A stretch of 38,744 bases of DNA from Thermoleophilaceae bacterium (lineage in GTDB: Bacteria > Actinomycetota > Thermoleophilia > Solirubrobacterales > Thermoleophilaceae). Numbering within the stretch: position 1 is the stretch's first letter; each line of letters opens with the position of its first letter. A program made the position numbers and the translations under genes. The notes under the pieces are model-generated. The model saw only the letters and a list, made by a program, of their open reading frames with translations. It did not search any database and was not told the DNA's origin. Positions 33,175 through 38,744 of this stretch are shown piece by piece. The stretch lies in NCBI GenBank assembly GCA_016929195.1, contig JAFGJG010000087.1:1-38744 (forward strand). The letters run 5' to 3'.

Positions 33175-33228
33175 CCGTAATTTTCCGTAATCCCCCCGCT
33201 GCGGTGGGGATTCGCGGGCCGCTATGGT
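33175..33228 (+). promoter_or_regulatory. Histidine kinase promoter with repeats
   Basis: CCGTAAT occurs at 33175-33181 and again at 33185-33191, a 10-base direct repeat. An inverted repeat AATCCCC/GGGGATT spans 33189-33212 with an inner CCGC/GCGG. TATGGT at 33223-33228 is the -10-like element, 8 bases before ATG 33237. The repeats cover the expected -35 region, so they look like a regulator site; NarL-type regulators often use such closely spaced heptamers. The bound factor is unknown. Confidence 0.45.
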
Positions 33229-33236
33229 GGGTCGTC

Positions 33237-34991
33237 ATGCCGGATGCTGGCGACATGGCCCGCACCGGCGACGAGGCTCGGCTCACAGAAGCGGACTTGG
33301 CAAGGCTTCTCGAGGTTGGCCGGACGCTGGTCGTGGAACGAAACGTCGAGTCCGTGCTCGACAAGGTGCTCCGGACCGCGAGCGAGCTCACCGGAGCGCG
33401 CTACGCGGCGATCGGCGTCCTCGACGACCGCAAGGAGCAGCTCGCGCGCTTCCTGTTCACGGGGATCGACGAGGAGCAGCGCCGCCAGATCGGGCCGCTG
33501 CCGCGCGGCCACGGGATACTCGGCGAGCTCATCCGCAACCCGGAGCCGCTCCGCCTCCATGACGTGACCGCGCATCCGCGGTCCTACGGGTTCCCTCCCG
33601 AGCACCCGCCGATGCGCACGTTCCTGGGCGTGCCCATCCGCGTCCGCGACGAGGTCTTCGGGAATCTCTACCTGACCGACAAGGAGGGCGGGGAGGACTT
33701 CGACGCCCGCGACGAGGAGTCGGCGATCGTGCTGGCCGACTGGGCCGCGATCGCAATCGACAACGCCAACCTCTACGAGCGCCTCAACACCCGGCGCGCC
33801 GAGCTCGAGCGCGCGGTCCGCGGGCTGGAGGCGACGGCCGTGATCGCGCGCTCGGTGGGCTCCGAGACGAACCTCGAGCGGGTGCTCGAGCTCGTCGCGA
33901 AGCGCGGGCGAGCGCTCCTCGAGGCCCGCTCGATGGTCGTGGTCCTCACCCGGGGCGATACGGCCTGCGTGGCCGCGGTCGCGGGCGAGGCGTCCGAGGA
34001 GATGGTGGGCCTCGAGGTCGCCGCCGGCGGCACGGTTGCGGATGCGGCGCTCAGCTCGGGGCGGGCCGATCGGATCGCCGACCTGGCGAGCCGGGTCGGG
34101 CATGGGCTCGGGCCGCTCGCCGAGGCGGCGACGTCGGCCCTCGTCGTGCCGCTCGCGCACCGCACCCACGCACGGGGGCTGCTGGTCGCCTTCGACCGGC
34201 TCGCCGGCGGACCGGCCTTCGAGCCTGACGACGAGCATCTGCTCAGCTCCTTCGCCGCGAGCGCGGCCATCGCGATCGCAACCGCCCAGGCGGTCGAGGA
34301 CGACCGCCTGCGCGAGACGCTCGAGGCCTCGGAGCAGGAGCGCCGCCGCTGGGCCCGAGAGCTGCACGACGAGACGCTCCAGGAGCTCGGCGCGCTGAAG
34401 CTCCTGCTCCAGGGAGCGCGCCAGACCGGAGAGGCGGGGGCGCTCGCGACGGCGGCGGACCAGGCGATCGAGCAGATCCAGCTGTCGATCAGCGGGCTTC
34501 AGGGCCTGATCACCGAGCTGCGGCCGGCGGCACTCGACGAGCTAGGGGCCGGGCCCGCGCTCGAGGCGCTCGTAACCCGCGTCGCGGCGACCTCCGGGCT
34601 CGACATCAAGGCCAGCGTGGACCTCGACTACGAGATGGGCCGCAGTCCCTCGCGGCACGTGCCGGACCTCGAGACCGCAGTCTACCGGATCGTGCAGGAG
34701 GCGCTCACGAACGTCATCAAGCACGCGTCCGCCGAGCACGTCCAGATCGACGTGAGCGAGCGGGACGAGCGGGTGAAGGTGACCGTGCGCGACGACGGGC
34801 GCGGCTTCGACCCAGGTGCACGCGTTGAGGGCTTCGGCCTGCTCGGGATGCGCGAGCGCGCGGCGCTCGTGGGCGGCGAGATCACGGTCGAGCCGGGAGC
34901 GGGCGGGGGGACGGTCGTGCATGCGGCGCTGCCCGTGCGCCGCCGGGCTCCGCAGCCCGACGAGCCCGCCGAGCTGCGCAGGCCGGCCTAG
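33237..34991 (+). CDS. GAF-GAF sensor histidine kinase (DosS-like)
   Basis: A 584-residue cytosolic histidine kinase without TM segments. GAF-A is about 30-180, GAF-B about 200-360, HisKA_3 dimerisation with H377 (ELHDETLQELG) and the HATPase with DDGRGFDPG and GFGLLGMRERA. GAF-A closely resembles the haem domain of mycobacterial DosS/DosT: PLPRGHGILGELI, GFPPEHPPMRTFLGVPIR and VFGNLYLTDK. H123 falls at the DosS proximal haem ligand H149 and Y145 at the distal Y171, with the same 22-residue spacing. An oxygen, NO, CO or redox sensor is therefore likely. ATG 33237 sits 8 bases after TATGGT. A response regulator lies three genes on. The stop shares CTAG 34988-34991 with the next gene. Confidence 0.92.
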   Translation: MPDAGDMARTGDEARLTEADLARLLEVGRTLVVERNVESVLDKVLRTASELTGARYAAIGVLDDRKEQLARFLFTGIDEEQRRQIGPLPRGHGILGELIRNPEPLRLHDVTAHPRSYGFPPEHPPMRTFLGVPIRVRDEVFGNLYLTDKEGGEDFDARDEESAIVLADWAAIAIDNANLYERLNTRRAELERAVRGLEATAVIARSVGSETNLERVLELVAKRGRALLEARSMVVVLTRGDTACVAAVAGEASEEMVGLEVAAGGTVADAALSSGRADRIADLASRVGHGLGPLAEAATSALVVPLAHRTHARGLLVAFDRLAGGPAFEPDDEHLLSSFAASAAIAIATAQAVEDDRLRETLEASEQERRRWARELHDETLQELGALKLLLQGARQTGEAGALATAADQAIEQIQLSISGLQGLITELRPAALDELGAGPALEALVTRVAATSGLDIKASVDLDYEMGRSPSRHVPDLETAVYRIVQEALTNVIKHASAEHVQIDVSERDERVKVTVRDDGRGFDPGARVEGFGLLGMRERAALVGGEITVEPGAGGGTVVHAALPVRRRAPQPDEPAELRRPA

Positions 34992-36190
34992 CGGCTCGGC
35001 GCCACGGCTGCCGCGCCGCCGTCGAGCTGTACCTCGACGCCGATGCCCTCGAGGGGCTTGTCGCCCTCGTCGATGTGTGCCGCGAGGTACGGGGCGAGGT
35101 GGCGGCCCGCGATCTTGCCCGGCGGCCACCAGAGCGCCGACTCGGAGACCTCGAGGTCGTCGCCGCGACCCCCGGCCACCTCGCTGCGGAAGTAGCGCGG
35201 TGTCCCGCCGGTCAGGAGCAGGCCGCGGAGCACCGGCCGGAACGGGTGCGGGGCCTCGATGACGCCGAGCTCGGCGGCGATCGCCTCAGCGGCGGCGTCC
35301 GCCTGCTGCGCGGCCACGCCGCCCTGCTTGATCGGGTTGGTGGTCGCGTCACCGGCGGCGTAGACGTGCTCGAGCCCCTCCACGCGCGCGTGGAGGTCGA
35401 CGGGAATGAAGCCGTCGCCATCCCCGGGGAGGCCCTGCACCGAGGGCCCCACGAGGCGCGGCAGGCTGACCACGCGGTCCGCCGCGAGCGCGCCGCCCGG
35501 AGCGGTGATCAGCTCGCCCTTGTGCGCCTCGACCGGAGCGCGGCTCGTGATCAGCTCGACGCCGCGCTCGTCCAGGAGCTCGCGGACCGCCGCGGAGGCC
35601 TTCGGGCCGAACAGCTCGAGCGGCTCCGACTCGTGGGTGACGAGCTGGAGCGTGGTCTTGCGAAGCCCGCGCTCGGCGATGTGGGCGGCCGTCATCAGGG
35701 CGAGCTCGTAGAGCGGCAGCGGCCAGCTGCTTCCCACCGGGACGGCGAACGCGATGCGGTGGGTCCGGTGCCTGTCGAGCTCGCGCAGCAGCGTGCGGAA
35801 GCGGCTGGTGTAGGCCGGTCCCTTGACCGTGATGGTCCCGGGGATCGCGTTGACGGCGCGCGCCCCGATGGCGAAGAGCAGGATGTCGTAGCCGAGCGCG
35901 CGGCCGTCCCAGGTGATGATCCGCCGCTCGCCCGGCTCGAGCCGGGCGACGCCCGTCACGTGCAGGCGCGCCCCCTGCTCACGGGCGATGCGGGTCAGCT
36001 CGAACTTGTGCGCCGTGCCCAGGCCGAAGGGCTCGGCGACCGCCAGCGGGCTGTAGACGAACTGCGGGCTGTCCGCGATCAGCTCGACCTGGGCCGCCCC
36101 CGGGGCGAGCTTGCGCAGCGCGAGCAGGGCCTCCAGGCCCGCCACCCCCGCGCCGACGATCGTGACCTTGCGTTGACTCGAACCTTGCAC
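34988..36190 (-). CDS. FAD-dependent pyridine-nucleotide-type oxidoreductase, Cys-free
   Basis: A 400-residue flavoprotein resembling sulfide:quinone reductase/NDH-2 type proteins. TIVGAGVAGLEALLALRK near the N-terminus binds FAD, and HVYAAGDATTNPIKQGGVAAQQAD near residues 290-310 is the second FAD motif. SQR enzymes need redox cysteines, but no cysteine is seen in this protein, so sulfide oxidation is unlikely; a quinone- or NAD(P)H-linked role is more plausible. GTG 36190 is chosen as it precedes KVTIVGAG by seven residues and CACCCT lies 7 bases upstream. It is divergent from a paralogue at 36297 across a 106-base spacer. Confidence 0.85.
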   Translation of the reverse strand: MQGSSQRKVTIVGAGVAGLEALLALRKLAPGAAQVELIADSPQFVYSPLAVAEPFGLGTAHKFELTRIAREQGARLHVTGVARLEPGERRIITWDGRALGYDILLFAIGARAVNAIPGTITVKGPAYTSRFRTLLRELDRHRTHRIAFAVPVGSSWPLPLYELALMTAAHIAERGLRKTTLQLVTHESEPLELFGPKASAAVRELLDERGVELITSRAPVEAHKGELITAPGGALAADRVVSLPRLVGPSVQGLPGDGDGFIPVDLHARVEGLEHVYAAGDATTNPIKQGGVAAQQADAAAEAIAAELGVIEAPHPFRPVLRGLLLTGGTPRYFRSEVAGGRGDDLEVSESALWWPPGKIAGRHLAPYLAAHIDEGDKPLEGIGVEVQLDGGAAAVAPSR

Positions 36191-36197
36191 GCCCCTC

Positions 36198-36227
36198 AGG
36201 GTGGACCGTGCGCGGCGGCGGGGCATC
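36198..36227 (-). promoter_or_regulatory. Promoter of first flavin oxidoreductase
   Basis: Minus-strand GATGCC (36227-36222), an 18-base spacer, CACCCT (36203-36198) and 7 bases to GTG 36190. A second GATGGC lies 21 bases further upstream (36248-36243). It is the fifth match to the GATGSS-N18 layout. Confidence 0.45.
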
Positions 36228-36282
36228 CGCGAGAACGGCGCGGCCATCTCGGTGTTTATCCGCAGGGGCGGGCCGGTCGCGT

Positions 36283-36288
36283 TAGGCT
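36283..36288 (+). promoter_or_regulatory. -10-like element of second flavin oxidoreductase
   Basis: TAGGCT ends 8 bases before ATG 36297. There is no GATGSS at the N18 position on this strand. Confidence 0.4.
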
Positions 36289-36296
36289 CGGCCCGC

Positions 36297-37424
36297 ATGA
36301 CCGGGTTCCGTGTGGTGATCGGCGGCGGCGGCATCGCCGCCGTGGAAGCGCTCCTGCGGCTGCGCCGGCTCGTCGGCGACGCCGTGGACGTGACGATGAT
36401 CGCCCCCGACGCGGAGCTGAGATACCGGCCGCTGGCGGTTCAGGAGCCCTTCGCCGGTCCGGGCGCGCGCCGGTACGCGCTCGCGCGCATCGCGGGCGAC
36501 ACCGGCGCCGCCTTCGTGCACGACGCCCTCGAGTGGGTGGACCCGGACGGCCAGGCGGTGCACACGCTGGCCGGCGAGCAGTACCCCTTCGACGCCCTTC
36601 TGCTCGCGTACGGCGCCCGCTCGGCGCCGCCGCACGAGCACGCGGTCACCTTCGACGACGCGAACGCCGACGAGACCTACCTCGGCATCGTCAGGAGCAT
36701 CGAGGGCGGGTACACGAAGCATCTGGGCCTGATCGTGCCCACCGGCCACGCCTGGCCCCTGCCGGTCTACGAGCTGGCGCTGCAGACGGCCGACCGCGCC
36801 TACGACTCGGGGTTCGACGACGTGACCGTCACCGTCGTGACGCCGGAGGCGGCCCCGCTCGAGGTGTTCGGGACGGCCGTGTCCGAGGCTGCCCGCGAGG
36901 CCCTCGTGGATGCCGGGGTGAGGCTTCTGACGGGCGCGCGGGCGGAGGTGCCCGCGCACCGCACGCTCGTGGTCGACCCCGGGGGCCACGAGCTCGAGCC
37001 CGAGACGATCGTGGCGCTTCCGCGGATCGAGGGCCGCGCGCTCCGCGGCGTCGCCGCCGACGCGGACGGCTTCATCCCGATCGACGACCGCTGCCGCGTC
37101 CAGGGGATGGGCGAGCACGTGTTCGCGGCCGGCGACGCGACCAGCTTCCCGGTCAAGCAGGGAGGGATCGGCGCGCAGCAGGCGGACGTGGCCGCCGCGG
37201 GCATCGCCGCGCTCGCGGGCGACCACGAGCCGGCCCGCTTCGAGCCCGTCCTGCGTGGCTCACTCATCGCGGGCGAGCGCCGGCGGCTGTACTTCCAGGC
37301 GCGCCTCGAGGACGGCCGGGCTGTGGAGTCCGAGGTCCTGGACGAGCCGCCGTGGGAGGCCGGCGAGAAGGTCGTGGCGGAGGAGCTCGGGCCCTACCTG
37401 GCCAAGCTCGGCTCGCGCGGCTGA
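36297..37424 (+). CDS. FAD-dependent pyridine-nucleotide-type oxidoreductase, paralogue
   Basis: A 375-residue flavoprotein paralogous to the divergent neighbour. VVIGGGGIAAVEALLRLRRL binds FAD; VFAAGDATSFPVKQGGIGAQQAD is the C-terminal FAD motif; both copies share a PT/V-G-x-x-WPLPVYELAL block. Only one cysteine is visible (DDRCRVQG), too few for the SQR mechanism. The reading frame is open upstream to 36201, but ATG 36297 starts the FAD-binding strand and sits 8 bases after TAGGCT, which suggests a leaderless or near-leaderless mRNA. Its TGA abuts the TCA (stop) of the convergent ZIP gene as TGATCA. Electron acceptor and donor are unknown. Confidence 0.85.
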   Translation: MTGFRVVIGGGGIAAVEALLRLRRLVGDAVDVTMIAPDAELRYRPLAVQEPFAGPGARRYALARIAGDTGAAFVHDALEWVDPDGQAVHTLAGEQYPFDALLLAYGARSAPPHEHAVTFDDANADETYLGIVRSIEGGYTKHLGLIVPTGHAWPLPVYELALQTADRAYDSGFDDVTVTVVTPEAAPLEVFGTAVSEAAREALVDAGVRLLTGARAEVPAHRTLVVDPGGHELEPETIVALPRIEGRALRGVAADADGFIPIDDRCRVQGMGEHVFAAGDATSFPVKQGGIGAQQADVAAAGIAALAGDHEPARFEPVLRGSLIAGERRRLYFQARLEDGRAVESEVLDEPPWEAGEKVVAEELGPYLAKLGSRG

Positions 37425-38165
37425 TCAGACGCCGAGGACGGCAGCCAGCGCGAGCATGACCGCGCCGCCGGCGACCGCCCCCGCCAGCGCCCGGCCACGC
37501 CCGCCGCGCTGCGCGGCCTGCGGAACGAGCTCGACCGCGACCAGGGCGAGCATCGCGCCGGCCGCGAACGCCAGCGACACCCCGAGCAGCGCCGACACCT
37601 CCTCGACGGCCAGGTAGGCGAGGACCGCGCCCACCGGCTGCGGCGCGCTCGTGAGCACGGCCGCCCAGAACTGCTGCGCCCGGCCGAAGCCGGCGGCATC
37701 CATCGGGATGGCGACGCTCGTTCCCTCGGGGACGTTCTGGAGTGCGATCGCGAGGAACACGAACAGGGCCAGGCCGTCCGTGTCCGACGCGAAGGCGGCC
37801 CCGAGGGCGAAGCCCTCCGGCAGGCTGTGGAGAAGCAGGACGGCGAACACGAGGAGCGAGCGCCGGACGCCCGCGCCGCGGAGGCCGGCCACGTGCGGGT
37901 CGCGCATGCGGAGCGCGCGCCGGGTGAAGAACAGGAACGCGACCCCCGCCACGAGCCCGAGCGCGGCCTCCCAGGCGGAGCCCTCGTCGAGCGCGGGCAG
38001 CAGCAGGCCGACGATCGACGCCACTCCCATCAGCCCGATGGCGAGCCCCCAGAGGATCGGCCGCAGCAGCTCCGCGCGCCTGCCCAGCAGGAAGACGGGC
38101 ACCGCGCCGAGGCCGGTGGCGAGCGCGGTTGCCGCGCCGGCGAGCGCGAGCACCGCGACGTCCAT
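37425..38165 (-). CDS. ZIP-family metal transporter
   Basis: A 246-residue membrane protein with about eight hydrophobic helices. The two ZIP metal-site motifs are HSLPEGFALGAA (TM4) and LQNVPEGTSVA (TM5), which coordinate Zn2+, Fe2+ or Mn2+. The usual His-rich cytosolic loop is reduced to RRALRMRDPHVAG. ATG 38165 lies 8 bases after the stop of the response regulator gene, so the two are probably co-transcribed. Its 3' end abuts the flavin oxidoreductase gene. Confidence 0.9.
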   Translation of the reverse strand: MDVAVLALAGAATALATGLGAVPVFLLGRRAELLRPILWGLAIGLMGVASIVGLLLPALDEGSAWEAALGLVAGVAFLFFTRRALRMRDPHVAGLRGAGVRRSLLVFAVLLLHSLPEGFALGAAFASDTDGLALFVFLAIALQNVPEGTSVAIPMDAAGFGRAQQFWAAVLTSAPQPVGAVLAYLAVEEVSALLGVSLAFAAGAMLALVAVELVPQAAQRGGRGRALAGAVAGGAVMLALAAVLGV

Positions 38166-38173
38166 ACCGTCGC

Positions 38174-38744
38174 TTAGCGCTCGATCAGGTCGTTGTCGAG
38201 CGCGTAGCGGACGAGCTCTGCGCGGGTCGAGAGCCCGAGCTTCTGCTGGATGTGCGCCCGGTGCGTCTCGACCGTCCTCACGCTGAGGAAGAGCTGGCCC
38301 GCGATCTCGTTGTTCGTGTGGCCGAGCGCGATCAGCCGCAGGACGTCCACCTCGCGCTCCGTCAGGTCTCCGGGCGGGCCGCTGCGATCAGGCGCGGCGG
38401 CCATCCGGGCCCCCAGCTCGGGATTCAGCCACGTCCCGCCGCCCGCGGCCGCGCGGATCGCCTGGACGAGCTCGGTGCCGGCCGCCTGCTTGAGCACGTA
38501 CCCGCGCGCGCCCGCCTGGAGCGCCTCGCGAGCGAATGCCGGGTCCTCCTGCATCGTCAGCACGACCACGGAGGTGTCGGGCGACGCGTCGGCCACGTCC
38601 GGGATCACGTCGAGGCTCGAGCCGCCCGGCATGTTCAGGTCGAGTACGAGGACCGTCGGCTTGTGGCCCAGCACGTAGCGCTGCGCCGCACCCACGTCGC
38701 CCGCCTCGGCCACCACCTCGATGTCGGGCTCGCTCTCGAGCAGC
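38174..38744 (-). CDS. NarL/FixJ-family response regulator, 5' truncated by window
   Basis: At least 190 residues of a response regulator; the N-terminus lies beyond the window end, and the frame continues to the edge (LLESEPDIEVVAEAGD). The receiver domain has the phosphoacceptor Asp in VLVLDLNMPGG, TMQE and the conserved Lys in YVLKQAAG. The C-terminal LuxR-type HTH runs from LTEREVDVLRLIALGHTNNE to the end. It is the only response regulator in the window and a reasonable partner for the DosS-like kinase 3 kb away, although pairing is unproven. It precedes the ZIP gene by 8 bases. Confidence 0.9.
   Translation of the reverse strand, partial: LLESEPDIEVVAEAGDVGAAQRYVLGHKPTVLVLDLNMPGGSSLDVIPDVADASPDTSVVVLTMQEDPAFAREALQAGARGYVLKQAAGTELVQAIRAAAGGGTWLNPELGARMAAAPDRSGPPGDLTEREVDVLRLIALGHTNNEIAGQLFLSVRTVETHRAHIQQKLGLSTRAELVRYALDNDLIER

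Noticed and set aside
1-38744. CRISPR arrays, tRNA/rRNA genes, insertion sequences, prophage or attachment sites
   Set aside because: No regularly spaced repeats, no cloverleaf-like or rRNA-like stretches, no transposase or integrase motifs, and no region of clearly different base composition were noticed by reading.

Overview
The window is about 38.7 kb of very GC-rich, gene-dense DNA with a strongly third-position-GC-biased coding style, 1- to 4-base stop/start overlaps and many apparently leaderless genes. Protein content (DUF1918, WS/DGAT acyltransferase, TreT-type trehalose synthase, N-terminal-GNAT acyl-CoA synthetase fusion, NarL/DosS-type two-component proteins) points to an actinobacterium. 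A soil lineage outside the mycobacteria, such as Thermoleophilia, fits, but the phylum-level call is inference.

Layout. (1) 157-5537: an operon opened by a CBS-domain protein and containing a four-subunit group 3b-like NAD(P)-linked [NiFe] hydrogenase (beta, gamma, small, large), a stand-alone cyclic-nucleotide-binding protein and the hydrogenase maturation protease. (2) 5534-7989, minus: a COG2187/COG0645-type fused kinase and a K+ channel. (3) 8114-12293: WS/DGAT acyltransferase, APC permease and trehalose synthase. (4) 12360-16018: second CBS protein, flavodoxin, DUF1918, an MgtE regulatory domain without its channel, and an NRAMP-like transporter. (5) 16015-19722: three universal stress proteins (USPs) around GAPDH. 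(6) 19715-26222, minus: acyltransferase, HAD phosphatase, two ArsA/Get3-like ATPases, a P2-type cation ATPase, and a 54-residue membrane hairpin protein not previously obvious because of its size. (7) 26334-29447: erythromycin-esterase-like protein, inositol-phosphatase family enzyme, PfkB kinase. (8) 29444-33117, minus: USP and GNAT/ADP-forming acyl-CoA synthetase fusion. (9) 33237-38744: a DosS-like GAF-GAF histidine kinase with conserved haem-ligand position, two divergent flavin oxidoreductases, a ZIP transporter and a NarL-family response regulator cut by the window edge.

Taken together the gene set closely parallels the hypoxia/dormancy (DosR) regulon of mycobacteria: USPs, Hrp1-like CBS proteins, Tgs1-like acyltransferase, Rv2004c-like kinase, CtpF-like ATPase, Rv2029c-like PfkB, Rv2030c-like esterase, DosS-like sensor and a response regulator, plus a 3b hydrogenase. 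The likely theme is survival under low oxygen or energy limitation: redox disposal through hydrogenase and flavoproteins, storage lipid and trehalose synthesis, ion homeostasis and nucleotide sensing. No canonical mycobacterial DosR box was found; instead a recurrent promoter architecture (GATGSS, 18 bases, -10-like hexamer, often 6-7 bases to the start codon) precedes five transcription units. No rRNA, tRNA, CRISPR or insertion sequence was seen, and no non-coding stretch exceeds 300 bases.
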